Notes: generated by a model from the letters alone, not told the origin. DNA of 64,000 nt from CAZBRS01 sp964494475 (GCA_964494475.1 CAZBRS010000010.1:1-64000), one strand, 5' to 3'. Shown: positions 27,630 through 37,886, numbered from the stretch's first letter. Program-made: numbers and translations.

Positions 27630-30140
27630 TCACGTCCGCTGGTGGCTCTCGCGCGCGATGATCTCGTCCTGCAATTCGCGCCCGATGGCCGTGAAGTAGG
27701 CGTTGTACCCCGTGACGCGCACCAGCAGGTGCCGGTAGCCCTCGGGGTTGGCCTGGGCGTCGCGCAGGGTGGCGGGGTCGAGCACGTTGATCTGCAGCGC
27801 GGTGCCCCCGTTCTCGGCGTAGCCGCGCAGGAACGCCTTGAACCTGTGCCGGTGCGCCGCGTCGGCCAGCAGCGCGGGCGAGAACGTGATGGTGTGGCTG
27901 GCTCCGTTCGGCAGCAGGTTCACGAGATCACCCCAATCGCCCCGACCGTCGAGGGCGCGGCCGCCGAGCGCCTGGCCCACCGAGTTGGCGTTGGCCGTGG
28001 GGCCCCGCAGATCGGCGCCGTTCGAGGGGCAGATGGCGTTCGACAGGAACTGGCCCTGGGGCCGCCCGTCGGCGCTGGCGGCCAGGATCAGGCCGTCGCC
28101 GATCCAGTAGTTCCAGCTCAGCATGCCGGGCCGGAAGCGCCGATTCGTGGAGCGCGTGGTGTGCTTCCAGACCTCGCGCGTCCAGGTCTCCATGACGCGC
28201 AGGGCCAGGGCGTCGGCGGCCGGGTCGTCGCGCCCGTACTTGGGCGCCTTGTGGCGGGCGCGCGCCTGCAACGCCTCGAACCCGACCCAGTTGGCCCGGA
28301 GCGCCTCGGCCAGCTCGGGGAGGGTGCAACGCTGCTCGTCGAAGACCAGGTGCCGGATGGCCAGCAGCGAGTCGACGGTGGTCGCGAACGTGACGCCCTC
28401 GACGGTCACGAAGCCGAGCTCGGCGCCGCCCTCCGTCACGTCCTTCCCGCTCGCGGCGCACCCGCGCACCAGGCAGCTGAGGTACGGCGTCGGGCTGAAG
28501 CGCGCGCGCACCTCCTCGGTGAGCTCGTAGAGGTCGACGGCGCGGCGCACCAGACGCGCGATCTGGGCTTCGAAGGCCGCGAACACCTGCTCGAAGCTCG
28601 TGAACGCGCTCGGATCGCCGGTGTCGGGGCCGTCCTGCCGGAGGGGGTCCACGATCCCGAGGATGGGGTCGGTGGCCGGCAGCAGATCGCGGCCCCCGGT
28701 GAGGGCCAGCTCCACGGCCTTCAGCAGGTTCACGTTCACGTCGACCGTGCCCGAGCGGTCGTTGCCCACCATGGTGTTCTCGAGGCAGCCCACGGCGGCG
28801 TAGTCGTGCACGTTGCCCGGGTGGATCAACGCCTCGACCCCGGCCAGGCGCGCCTGGCGCAGCAGGCCCGCCATCGAGCGCTCGTCGAAGTTCAGGAGGA
28901 AGGGCGCGCCCTGGCTGCCGGCCACCAGGTCGACCACGCGATCGAGCAGGTCGTCGGGCGAGCCGCGGTGCAGGCGCACGTTGGGCTTGGGCTCGAGGAT
29001 GGGCGACAGCTCGTCGAGCACGTCGAGGAACGCGTGCGTCAGATCGTTCGTGAGGTCGACGCCGCCCGCGCCCATCCCGCCGAGGGTGATGAGCTGGCCG
29101 AACCCCGCCGTGATGCCCTGGTTGCCGCCCACCTTGATCATGGCGTCGTAGGCGGTGTTGGCGTGCAGCCAGAAGCAGCGCAGGATCTCCTTGCCGGTGT
29201 CGGCGCTCATGCCCTCGGCCGTCGACGCCTGCCAGTAGGGCCACAGGATCTGATCGAGGCGCCCGAAGCTCACGCCGGGGCCGGGGTAGTTCTCGTCGGC
29301 CAGGACCAGCATGTGGTTCAGCCACAACGCCTGCACGGCCTCCCAGAACGTTCGGGCGGGCTCCCAGGGCACGCGGTCGAGAACGCGGGCCAGCTGCTCC
29401 AGCTCGGTGCGCCGCGCCGGATCGACCTCGTCGCCGGCCAGGCTTCGGCAGAGCGTGGCGTAGCGCGCCGCCACGTCGCGAGCCAGGGTCGCCGCCAGCT
29501 GCATGGCGCGGAGCTGGCTGCCCTCGCGCCCCGCTTTCCGGGCGGCGGGCAGGGCCTCGTAGCGCGCCACCAGATCCGCGTGGATCCCCCTCCAGCCGAC
29601 GCGCAGCGCCAGCCCGTAATCGGGGATGAGGTGTCCGCTGGTGGCGCCCGCGTTGCCGTAGCCGTGGCGGTGGAACCAGAGCAGGGCGTCGCGCGCGCCA
29701 CCCTTGCCGCTGACGCGCCGGTCGCGCTCGAGCGCCTCCGGTCGGGTCCAGCCGCGCGACACGAGCACGTTGAAGCGCGCTCCGGCGATCAGATCGCCCG
29801 GCAGCATCTCGACCGGCAGGCGCTCGGTCAGCACGTGGTGGATCAGCCACGCGCGACGCTCGGGCAGGCCGCGGCCCCAGAACCCCTCGGGGAGCTCGAC
29901 TCGCCGCGCCGCCTGCAGGGCCGACGAGCGGAAGGTCTGCAGGAAGGGGTACGTCTCGGGCACGATGTGGTAGGTGATCTCGTCGTAGACCACGTCCCAG
30001 GAAGTGCCGGTGGTCCAGCACGTGAACTCGTTGTTCCAGGGGCGCTCGAGCCCGCGGAAGTAGTGCTCCCGCAGCCAGCGAACGCGCTCCGACAGCCCGT
30101 GGGGCTGCTTCAGGGAGGGGAGGGCACCGGCCAGGGCCAT
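27630..30140 (-). CDS. Glycyl radical enzyme of the PFL/dehydratase superfamily, type unknown
   Basis: An 836-residue enzyme. The catalytic loop is AAVGCLEN, with one Cys (Cys452) and Glu454. Pyruvate formate-lyase has two adjacent Cys, so this belongs with the GCxE enzymes (glycerol or diol dehydratases, choline TMA-lyase, decarboxylases and relatives). The radical loop RVTGYNAYF near the C-terminus places the radical on Gly811. Family length is normal. The start is ATG at 30140 after GGAGGCGAT. It is followed by its activase and a flavin split-barrel protein, with no microcompartment genes. The substrate is unknown; the protein would be oxygen-sensitive. Confidence 0.95.
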   Translation of the reverse strand: MALAGALPSLKQPHGLSERVRWLREHYFRGLERPWNNEFTCWTTGTSWDVVYDEITYHIVPETYPFLQTFRSSALQAARRVELPEGFWGRGLPERRAWLIHHVLTERLPVEMLPGDLIAGARFNVLVSRGWTRPEALERDRRVSGKGGARDALLWFHRHGYGNAGATSGHLIPDYGLALRVGWRGIHADLVARYEALPAARKAGREGSQLRAMQLAATLARDVAARYATLCRSLAGDEVDPARRTELEQLARVLDRVPWEPARTFWEAVQALWLNHMLVLADENYPGPGVSFGRLDQILWPYWQASTAEGMSADTGKEILRCFWLHANTAYDAMIKVGGNQGITAGFGQLITLGGMGAGGVDLTNDLTHAFLDVLDELSPILEPKPNVRLHRGSPDDLLDRVVDLVAGSQGAPFLLNFDERSMAGLLRQARLAGVEALIHPGNVHDYAAVGCLENTMVGNDRSGTVDVNVNLLKAVELALTGGRDLLPATDPILGIVDPLRQDGPDTGDPSAFTSFEQVFAAFEAQIARLVRRAVDLYELTEEVRARFSPTPYLSCLVRGCAASGKDVTEGGAELGFVTVEGVTFATTVDSLLAIRHLVFDEQRCTLPELAEALRANWVGFEALQARARHKAPKYGRDDPAADALALRVMETWTREVWKHTTRSTNRRFRPGMLSWNYWIGDGLILAASADGRPQGQFLSNAICPSNGADLRGPTANANSVGQALGGRALDGRGDWGDLVNLLPNGASHTITFSPALLADAAHRHRFKAFLRGYAENGGTALQINVLDPATLRDAQANPEGYRHLLVRVTGYNAYFTAIGRELQDEIIARESHQRT

Positions 30141-30172
30141 ATCGCCTCCGACGGCGGGCAGAGATCCGAACG

Positions 30173-30201
30173 AGCTTAGCAGACGGGGGCGGCGCCGCCA
30201 A
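30173..30201 (-). promoter_or_regulatory. Candidate promoter of the glycyl radical enzyme operon
   Basis: TTGGCG (30201-30196), a 17-base spacer and TAAGCT (30178-30173), 32 bases before the start. It lies back to back with the sigma-factor promoter at 30223. Confidence 0.45.
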
Positions 30202-30222
30202 GCCGACCTGCGTCGTATCCGA

Positions 30223-30251
30223 TTGCGCGCCGGCTCGAATCGCGGTACAGA
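30223..30251 (+). promoter_or_regulatory. Candidate promoter for the RpoD-like sigma gene
   Basis: TTGCGC (30223-30228), a 17-base spacer and TACAGA (30246-30251). Transcription would begin near 30258, after the in-frame GTG at 30252, which supports TTG at 30270 as the start. Confidence 0.5.
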
Positions 30252-30269
30252 GTGCGCCGCGAGGTACCG

Positions 30270-31655
<1,386 letters not shown>

Positions 31656-31679
31656 CCTCGCCCGCCCGCACTGCCCTCG

Positions 31680-33491
31680 TCAGATCGAGCAACCGTCGGG
31701 GCCGCAGTTCGGGGCGTCGAGCCGCAGGGCCGCCTCGACCGACGACCCCATCTCGAAGCCCGCCGCCCGCAGCAGGCTGGCCTGCGAACGCAGGAACCGC
31801 ACCGCGTCGAGGGCCAGATCGGGCCGCGCCGCGCTGGCGGCCAGATCGACGAGCAGGCCGGCCAGCAGGCCGTTGCCGGAGGGCAGGGCGTGGTCGAACA
31901 CCTCGAAGCGAGGACCGAGCGGCCCGGCCTCCTCGACGCGGGTGCTCCAGAACCCGCCCTCGGCGCGCGCGAAGCCCGCTCGCACCTCGTCGACCCACGA
32001 CAGCGCCCCGTCGAGCCAACGCCGCTCGCCCGTGGCCCGGTACAGCTCGAACCATCCGAGGCTCTGCGCCGCGTACTCGTCGAGGCCTCCGGGGCCGACG
32101 GGCACCCCCTCGTTCGACGCGGCGGCCAGGCGCCCGTCGGGCCAGCGGTTCGACACCTGCAGCCTCTCCGCCGCGCGCACCGCGGCCTCGACGAAGCTCG
32201 GCTCCGCGAGGCTCGCGCCACCCCGGGCCAGCGCCTGGATGGCCAGACCGTTCCACGAGGTCACGAGCTTGCGGTCGCGCACGGGCGGGGTCCGGCGCGA
32301 ACGGAGCTCGAGCAGGCCGGGTCGTTCGCGCTCGAACATCCCCTCCAACTCCCGGGGCTCGCGCGCCAACGCCCGCGCTGCCTGCTCGACCGGCACCCTG
32401 CGGCCCAGGACCGACCGCCCGTCGACCTGACCGTGGGCGCCGACCCCGAGCAGCAGGGCCAGGGCCTTGCCGTCTTCCGGCCCCGCGGCCTCGATCAGCT
32501 CAGCGGGCGTCCAGGTGTAGTACGATCCCTCGGCCCCGCCGCTGTCGGCGTCGTAGCTCGCCCCGAAGCCGCCACCCTGCTCCTGCAGGTCGTTCGCGAG
32601 GAACTCGAGCGTCGCGCGCGCGACCTCGGCGTAGCGCGCATCGCCCAGCACCTCGAACCCGTCGAGGTACAAGAGCGCCAGCAACGCCTGATCGTAGAGC
32701 ATCTTCTCGAAGTGCGGCACCGTCCAGGCGCGGTCGACGGCGTAGCGATGGAAGCCACCCCCCAGGTGGTCCCAGAGCCCGCCCGACGCCATGCTGTCGA
32801 GGGTGAGGCGCACCTGGTCGAGGGCCGCCCGGTCGCCGACGCGGGCCGCCACGCGCAACGCCGCCCGCCAGCGCGGAACCGAGGGGAACTTCATGGCTCC
32901 ACCGAGACCGCCCCACGTGCCGTCGACGTGCGCCGACATCTGTCGCAGCAGCCTCGCCGCGTCGTCGACCGTGAAGGGCTCGGCCTCCGGCAGCGACGAG
33001 GGCTCGGCCAGGCGCGCGGCCACCTGCAGGGCGACGCGCCGGACCTCGTCGGCCCTATCACGGTACAGCGCGGCCAGACGGGCGGTGGCGGCCAGGAACT
33101 GGCCCTTTGGCAGATACGTAGCGGCGTAGAACGGCTTCTGGTCGGGCGTGAGGAACAGCGACATGGGCCAGCCCCCGCTGCCCGTCATGGCCTGCAGCGC
33201 GTCCATGTAGGCGGCGTCCAGGTCCGGGCGCTCCTCGCGGTCGACCTTGATCGCGACCCAGTGCTCGTTCAACTCCCCCGCCACGTCGTCGTCCTCGAAG
33301 ACCTCGCGCTCCATCACGTGGCACCAGTGGCAACTGGCGTACCCCACCGAAAGGAAGATGGGCTTGTCTTCGGCCCGGGCCAGCGCGAGCGCCTCGTCGC
33401 CCCAGGGATGCCAGTCGACCGGGTTGGTCGCGTGCTGCCGCAGGTACAACGACCGCTCGCCCGCCAGGCGATTGGCGACGCGAGCTTTCAT
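31680..33491 (-). CDS. YyaL/spermatogenesis-associated protein 20-like thioredoxin-fold protein
   Basis: A 603-residue protein: an N-terminal thioredoxin-like domain (RLAGERSLYLRQHATNPVDW, then YASCHWCHVME with a CxxC pair) followed by an (alpha/alpha)6 helical domain (SGGLWDHLGGGFHRYAVD, VPHFEKMLYDQALL, SWNGLAIQALA). It is widely conserved and proposed to act on sugars or as a redox protein, but the activity is not established. The ATG at 33491 gives the canonical N-terminus although no Shine-Dalgarno is present. A promoter-like element at 33499-33526 would start transcription at this ATG, so the mRNA is probably leaderless. It lies 31 bases after fusA. Confidence 0.9.
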   Translation of the reverse strand: MKARVANRLAGERSLYLRQHATNPVDWHPWGDEALALARAEDKPIFLSVGYASCHWCHVMEREVFEDDDVAGELNEHWVAIKVDREERPDLDAAYMDALQAMTGSGGWPMSLFLTPDQKPFYAATYLPKGQFLAATARLAALYRDRADEVRRVALQVAARLAEPSSLPEAEPFTVDDAARLLRQMSAHVDGTWGGLGGAMKFPSVPRWRAALRVAARVGDRAALDQVRLTLDSMASGGLWDHLGGGFHRYAVDRAWTVPHFEKMLYDQALLALLYLDGFEVLGDARYAEVARATLEFLANDLQEQGGGFGASYDADSGGAEGSYYTWTPAELIEAAGPEDGKALALLLGVGAHGQVDGRSVLGRRVPVEQAARALAREPRELEGMFERERPGLLELRSRRTPPVRDRKLVTSWNGLAIQALARGGASLAEPSFVEAAVRAAERLQVSNRWPDGRLAAASNEGVPVGPGGLDEYAAQSLGWFELYRATGERRWLDGALSWVDEVRAGFARAEGGFWSTRVEEAGPLGPRFEVFDHALPSGNGLLAGLLVDLAASAARPDLALDAVRFLRSQASLLRAAGFEMGSSVEAALRLDAPNCGPDGCSI

Positions 33492-33498
33492 AGAGAGA

Positions 33499-33526
33499 AA
33501 GGTAGAGACAGAACCGCGCGCGTCAA
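33499..33526 (-). promoter_or_regulatory. Candidate leaderless promoter for the YyaL-type gene
   Basis: TTGACG (33526-33521), a 16-base spacer, TACCTT (33504-33499), then seven bases to the ATG. The -35 contains the stop codon of fusA (33525-33523). Confidence 0.55.
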
Positions 33527-35601
33527 CGATCCTTGCGCGCCTCGATGATCTGCTTCGAGAGGGCCTCGGGCACGGGCTCGTAGCGCTCGAACTCCATCGA
33601 GAACGTGGCGCGACCGCTCGACATGCTGCGCAGCGGCGTGGAGTAGCCGAACATCTCGCCGAGCGGCGCCGTGGCCGACACCTTCTGGGAGCCCTTGCGG
33701 AAGCGGCGCATGGCGATGACCTTGCCGCGCCGCGACCCGAGATCGCCGACGATGTCGCCGATGTGCTCGTCGGGCGTGTTGATCTCGACCTCCATGATGG
33801 GCTCGAGCAGGCGCGGCCGGCTGGCCAGGAAGGCCTTCTTGAAGCACTGGAACGCCGTGGTGCGGAAGGCCATGTCGGACGAGTCGACCGCGTGGTAGCT
33901 GCCGTCCAGCAGCACGGCGCGCACGCCCACCACCGGGTATCCGGCCAGCGGCCCCTTGCCCAGCCCGTCTTCGACCCCGCGGCGGATGGAGGCGTGGTAC
34001 TCGCGCGGCACGCGCCCACCGACGACCTCGACCACGAACTCGAGCCCGGGCTTCTCGGTGGGCTCGAAGCGCATCACCACGTGGCCGAACTGCCCGTGGC
34101 CGCCGGTCTGCTTCACGTGGCGGTACTCGGCCTCGGTCGGAGCGCCCAGCGACTCACGGTACGACACCGAGGGCTGCCCCACCACGCAGTCGACGCCGAA
34201 CTCGGTGCGCAGGCGATCGACCAGGATCTCGAGGTGCAGTTCGCCCATGCCCGACAGCAGGAAGTCGTTGGTCTCCTCGTCGTGGGTCACGAGGAACGAC
34301 GGATCCTCCATGGCCAGCTTCGCCAGACCCTTGGCGATCTTCTCCTGCTCCCCCTGGTTCGAGCCCGTGATGCGCAGGCTGATGACCGCCTGCGGCACAC
34401 GGATCGATTCGAGCAACAGCGGGTGATCGGGGCTGCAGAGCGTATTGCCGGTGGTCGTGTTCTTCAACCCGACCAACGCCACGATGTCGCCGGCCTCGAC
34501 GACCTTGACGTCTTCGCGGTCCTTGGCCTTGATGCGCAGGATGCGGCCTACGCGCTCCCGCGCGTCGCGCGTCGAGTTGTAGAGCGTATCGCCCGCCTGG
34601 ATGCGACCCGAGTAGATGCGCACGAAGGTCTGCTGGCCCACGTAGGGGTCGTGGATGATCTTGAAGGCCAGCGCCGCCAGCGGCCCATCGGGCGACGGAC
34701 CGTGGGTGTGCGTGTGCGTGGGGTCCTGGGGGTCGGAACCGACCACGGCGCCCACGTCGAGGGGCGACGGCAGGTAGTCGACGATGGCGTCGAGCAGGTG
34801 CTGGACGCCGGCGTTGCGGTAGGCGGCGCCACAGAACACCGGGACCAGCAGCAGGCGCGTCACGGCGGAGCGCGTCGCGCGCCGCAGCTCGTCGGCCGTG
34901 ACCGGCTGGCCTTCGAGGAAGCGCTCGAGCAGGACGTCGTCCCACTCCGAGACGCGCTCGATCAGCTCGTTGCGCGCGAGCACCACCTTGGGCAGGAGCT
35001 CGGGGGGGATCTCGGTCGGCGTGGCGTCGAAGCCCTCGAGGCTCCACGTCGACAGGTCGATGAGGTCGACCAGCCCCACGAACGCGTCGCCCTGGTAGAT
35101 CGGGTACTGGTAGGCCACGGCGTTGGTGTCGAGGATCTCGCGCATCTGCGAAACGCAGGCGAAGAAGTCGGCGCCGGGGCGATCCATCTTGTTGACGAAG
35201 GCGATGCGCGGCACGCGGTGCAGGTCGGCCTGCCCCCACACGGTCTCGGACTGGGGCTCGACCCCGCCCACGGCGCAGAACACGCCCACCATGCCGTCGA
35301 GCACGCGCAGGGAGCGCTCGACCTCCATGGTGAAGTCGACGTGGCCGGGCGTGTCGATGAGGTTCAGCGTGCGGCCCTTCCACGAGCAGGTGATGGCGGC
35401 CGAGGCGATGGTGATGCCTCGCTCCTGCTCCTGCTTCATGAAGTCCATGGTGGCGCGGCCGTCGTGGACCTCGCCGATGCGGTTGGTGGTGCCCGTCAGG
35501 AAGAGGATGCGCTCGGAGACCGTCGTCTTGCCGGCGTCGATGTGGGCGGCGATGCCCAGGTTGCGAATGTCGGCGAGGCGGCGGAGCGTCTTGGGGTCCA
35601 T
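33523..35601 (-). CDS. fusA: Translation elongation factor G, probably a second copy
   Basis: EF-G is the GTPase that drives ribosomal translocation and, with RRF, recycling. This 692-residue protein has all five domains. G motifs are AHIDAGKTT (19-27), QERGITI, DTPGH and NKMD, and domain IV contains QTGGHGQFGHV. It is not beside rpsL, rpsG or tuf as a primary fusA would be; it has its own promoter. It could therefore be an EF-G paralog (some lineages carry separate translocation and recycling forms). The ATG at 35601 follows GGGAGGG. Confidence 0.95.
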   Translation of the reverse strand: MDPKTLRRLADIRNLGIAAHIDAGKTTVSERILFLTGTTNRIGEVHDGRATMDFMKQEQERGITIASAAITCSWKGRTLNLIDTPGHVDFTMEVERSLRVLDGMVGVFCAVGGVEPQSETVWGQADLHRVPRIAFVNKMDRPGADFFACVSQMREILDTNAVAYQYPIYQGDAFVGLVDLIDLSTWSLEGFDATPTEIPPELLPKVVLARNELIERVSEWDDVLLERFLEGQPVTADELRRATRSAVTRLLLVPVFCGAAYRNAGVQHLLDAIVDYLPSPLDVGAVVGSDPQDPTHTHTHGPSPDGPLAALAFKIIHDPYVGQQTFVRIYSGRIQAGDTLYNSTRDARERVGRILRIKAKDREDVKVVEAGDIVALVGLKNTTTGNTLCSPDHPLLLESIRVPQAVISLRITGSNQGEQEKIAKGLAKLAMEDPSFLVTHDEETNDFLLSGMGELHLEILVDRLRTEFGVDCVVGQPSVSYRESLGAPTEAEYRHVKQTGGHGQFGHVVMRFEPTEKPGLEFVVEVVGGRVPREYHASIRRGVEDGLGKGPLAGYPVVGVRAVLLDGSYHAVDSSDMAFRTTAFQCFKKAFLASRPRLLEPIMEVEINTPDEHIGDIVGDLGSRRGKVIAMRRFRKGSQKVSATAPLGEMFGYSTPLRSMSSGRATFSMEFERYEPVPEALSKQIIEARKDR

Positions 35602-35625
35602 GGGGCCCTCCCGGTGAGTGCGCGC

Positions 35626-35653
35626 ACTGTACGAACCTGGAACTCGTTGTCAA
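35626..35653 (-). promoter_or_regulatory. Candidate promoter for the EF-G gene
   Basis: A perfect TTGACA (35653-35648), a 16-base spacer and TACAGT (35631-35626), 24 bases before the start. Its -35 overlaps the -35 of the divergent promoter at 35647-35676. Confidence 0.65.
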
Positions 35654-35676
35654 CCCCTCGGCCTGCCCTATATGAT
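35647..35676 (+). promoter_or_regulatory. Candidate promoter for the SnoaL-like gene
   Basis: TTGTCA (35647-35652) is followed by TATATG at 16 bases or TATGAT (35671-35676) at 18 bases. The -35 box is shared with the opposite promoter. Confidence 0.55.
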
Positions 35677-35707
35677 GGGTGGTGAGGCCAGAGCATCAGG
35701 AGTCGCC

Positions 35708-36163
35708 ATGCGCGATGACGCCACCGACGTCAACCGGATCGTCGAAGCCCTCGACCGCTACTATTGGGCCTTCTCCACTCGAGATCTCGCGCTGCTTCGC
35801 GGGGTGTGCGCACCGGACGATGCCTTCGTGGCCTTCGGCACCGACACCGGCGAGTTCTGGATCGGCTGGAAGGAGTTCGAGGCCCACGTGAAGGCGCAGT
35901 TCGAGGCGCTGACCGACGTGCGCTTCGAGCGCCGAGAGCTGCAGGTGCGGCTGTCGCCCGAGGGCGACGTGGCGTGGTTCGCCGAGACCTGCATCGGCCA
36001 CTTCACGACGCGCGAGGCCTGCGTCGAGGAGAAGCTCCGGACCACCGGCGTGTTCCTGCAGATCGGCGGCGAGTGGCGCCTGGCGCACTTCCACCGCTCG
36101 ATCCCCGTGAAGGGTTCGGCGGTGGCCTACGAGCCGCGCAAGAAACTGCCCGATCGTTTCTAG
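35708..36163 (+). CDS. SnoaL/NTF2-like fold protein
   Basis: A 151-residue cytoplasmic protein with the cone-shaped NTF2-like pattern: an N-terminal helix DVNRIVEALDRYYWAFSTRD, DDAFVAFGTDTGEFWIGW, then strands VAWFAETCIGHFT and GEWRLAHFHRS. This fold serves as ketosteroid isomerase, SnoaL cyclase or simply a binding domain, so function is open; the predicted beginning and ending resemble stand-alone SgcJ/YybH-type proteins. The ATG at 35708 follows AGGAG. It diverges from the EF-G gene, and its stop codon overlaps that of the convergent hydrolase gene. Confidence 0.82.
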   Translation: MRDDATDVNRIVEALDRYYWAFSTRDLALLRGVCAPDDAFVAFGTDTGEFWIGWKEFEAHVKAQFEALTDVRFERRELQVRLSPEGDVAWFAETCIGHFTTREACVEEKLRTTGVFLQIGGEWRLAHFHRSIPVKGSAVAYEPRKKLPDRF

Positions 36164-36948
36164 CGGATCGCCCGGGGCAGGAAGGCGGCCACGGCGTCGA
36201 CGAACGCCGCGGGCTGGTCGACGAAGGGCCAGTGACCCGACGGTTCGAGCCTGACGTGCCGCACGCCCAGGCCCGCGAGGGCCGCCAGCGAACGCCCCGA
36301 GATGCCCCCCGGGACCCCCGCTACGTACAGCACGGCGTGGGTCAGGGCGGCCAGGCGCGTCGGGAGCGTGCACGCCTCGGACTCGGCCACCAGCTCGCAC
36401 GAGTGCGCGTGGTACGAACGGGGGTCGGCCTGGCGCAGGCTGGCGTAGTAGCCCCGGATCGCCGCGTCGTCGAGGCCGGTCCGCAGGATGTCCTCGCGCA
36501 GGCGGGCGAACCCGCCCGAGACGAACGCGTCGAGGTCTAGCTTGCTCGCCGTGCGGCTGAAGGTGCAGTCCTCGCCGGTCAGGTTGCCCTCGACGTTCAC
36601 GAGGGCGCGCACGAGCCCGGGATGCCGCTCGGCCAGGTGCACCGCCAGCACGCCACCGAGCGAGTGTCCGACCACGCTGACGCGAGCCTCGCCGCGCGCG
36701 CGGAGCCACTCGGCGAGCCGGTCGGCGAGCTCGACGAAGCGCAGCGGCCTCTCGGGCCACGCCGTGCGACCGTAGCCCGGCAGATCGGGAACAACGTGAC
36801 GCCAGGCCGCGAGCCCGGGGAGGCCCAGCGTCTCCTCGAAGCCGAGGCCCGACTCGCCGAGTCCGTGAATCCACAAGACCGGAGGGAGCGCGGGCGCGCC
36901 GACCTCGCGAACGAAGAGCCCCTGCTCCACCGTGTGCCGAAGACGCAT
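36160..36948 (-). CDS. Alpha/beta-fold hydrolase
   Basis: A 262-residue cytoplasmic protein with the oxyanion motif HGLGESG, PDLPGYGRT, the nucleophile elbow GHSLGG (Ser96) and the catalytic His in PSGHWPF near the C-terminus. It is typical of the broad esterase/dehalogenase/peroxidase family, so no substrate can be given. Four Cys are not usual but do not form a known motif. The ATG at 36948 follows GGGTGGAG. The stop codon (TAG) overlaps the TAG of the convergent SnoaL-like gene, leaving no room for a terminator. Confidence 0.9.
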   Translation of the reverse strand: MRLRHTVEQGLFVREVGAPALPPVLWIHGLGESGLGFEETLGLPGLAAWRHVVPDLPGYGRTAWPERPLRFVELADRLAEWLRARGEARVSVVGHSLGGVLAVHLAERHPGLVRALVNVEGNLTGEDCTFSRTASKLDLDAFVSGGFARLREDILRTGLDDAAIRGYYASLRQADPRSYHAHSCELVAESEACTLPTRLAALTHAVLYVAGVPGGISGRSLAALAGLGVRHVRLEPSGHWPFVDQPAAFVDAVAAFLPRAIR

Positions 36949-36998
36949 GTCGACTCCACCCCCGGGTCTGGTCCATCCACGATAGCGCATCGTCCCGC

Positions 36999-37028
36999 TG
37001 GACGTCGCCTCGAAAAGAGGGCTACCCT
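36999..37028 (+). promoter_or_regulatory. Candidate promoter for the DUF218 gene
   Basis: TGGACG (36999-37004), an 18-base spacer and TACCCT (37023-37028), 16 bases before the ATG. Confidence 0.4.
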
Positions 37029-37044
37029 GCCCGGGAGGTGACCC

Positions 37045-37815
37045 ATGCCCTGGCTCAAGAGCGTCCTCGGCGCGTTGCTCATGCCGTTGCCCATCGGTCT
37101 CGGGGTGCTGCTCGCGGCCGTCGTGCTGCTGTTCCGCCGCCCCGACAGCCGCGCGGGGCGCTGGCTGGTGCTGCTCGGCACCGCGTGGCTGCTGGCCGCG
37201 TCGGTCGGCGGCCCCTGGCGCTGGCTGGCGGCCTGCCTCGAGGACCGCTCGCTCCGCGTCGTCGCCGCCCGGCCCGAGGAGGGGGCCCCCCGCTTCGTCG
37301 TCGTGCTCGGCGCCGGGCACCGCGATCGCCCGGAGCTTCCCCTGACCTCGCAGCTCTCCGAGCCGGCCACCGTACGCCTGGTCGAAGGCGTGCGGCTCTG
37401 GCGCACGCTCCCCGACGCGCGCCTGGTGGTCACGGGCACGGTCGATCCCGGGCGCATCCGCGAGCCCGAGGCCATGGCCGCGCTCGCCGTTCAGCTCGGC
37501 GTGCCGGCCGATCGCGTGGTGCAGGAGACCGCGTCCCTCGACACCGACGACCACGCGCGCTACCTGCAGGCCATCCTCGGCCGCGAGCCGTTCCTGCTGG
37601 TCACGTCGGCGCTCCACCTGCCCCGGGCGGTGCTGCTGTTCGAGTCGGCGGGGATGCACCCGATCCCGGCCCCCTGCGGCGCCCTGTCGTCGCCGGGCGA
37701 GAGGGACTGGATGCCCGCGGCGCGCGCTCTGGAGCGCTCGACCCGCACGGCCCACGAGGCGATCGGCCTGCTGTGGGCGCACCTGGTGCGCGCGCTCGAC
37801 GCACATGGGCGTTGA
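37045..37815 (+). CDS. YdcF/ElyC-family (DUF218) membrane protein
   Basis: A 256-residue protein with two N-terminal membrane helices (about 9-30 and 40-57) and a DUF218 domain. The start of the domain, RFVVVLGAGHR, and RLVEGVRLWRTLPDARLVVTG are characteristic; later TASLDTDDHARYLQ and LVTSALHLPRAVLLFESAG match the ElyC/SanA group. ElyC of Escherichia coli influences peptidoglycan precursor metabolism, but the enzymatic activity is not known. The ATG at 37045 follows GGGAGGTG. Its stop codon lies inside the -35 box of the next gene. Confidence 0.88.
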   Translation: MPWLKSVLGALLMPLPIGLGVLLAAVVLLFRRPDSRAGRWLVLLGTAWLLAASVGGPWRWLAACLEDRSLRVVAARPEEGAPRFVVVLGAGHRDRPELPLTSQLSEPATVRLVEGVRLWRTLPDARLVVTGTVDPGRIREPEAMAALAVQLGVPADRVVQETASLDTDDHARYLQAILGREPFLLVTSALHLPRAVLLFESAGMHPIPAPCGALSSPGERDWMPAARALERSTRTAHEAIGLLWAHLVRALDAHGR

Positions 37816-37839
37816 GTCGCGGCGCGCCCGCGTTACAAT
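37812..37839 (+). promoter_or_regulatory. Candidate promoter for the ECF sigma gene
   Basis: TTGAGT (37812-37817), a 16-base spacer and TACAAT (37834-37839). The -10 matches five of six consensus bases. The -35 includes the TGA stop of the upstream gene. Confidence 0.6.
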
Positions 37840-37886
37840 GACGGGCGCGTGCCCGGCGTCGTTCGCCCGAAAGCTCGGAGATTCGC

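Noticed and set aside
27642..30179. An 845-codon plus-strand reading frame opposite the glycyl radical enzyme
   Set aside because: Only low-complexity sequence such as repeated Val-Gly-Gln and His-Arg; the minus-strand protein has conserved catalytic motifs.
33247..35685. An 812-codon plus-strand reading frame opposite the EF-G gene
   Set aside because: Mirror frame; EF-G has all G motifs on the minus strand, and a clear divergent promoter pair lies beyond its start.
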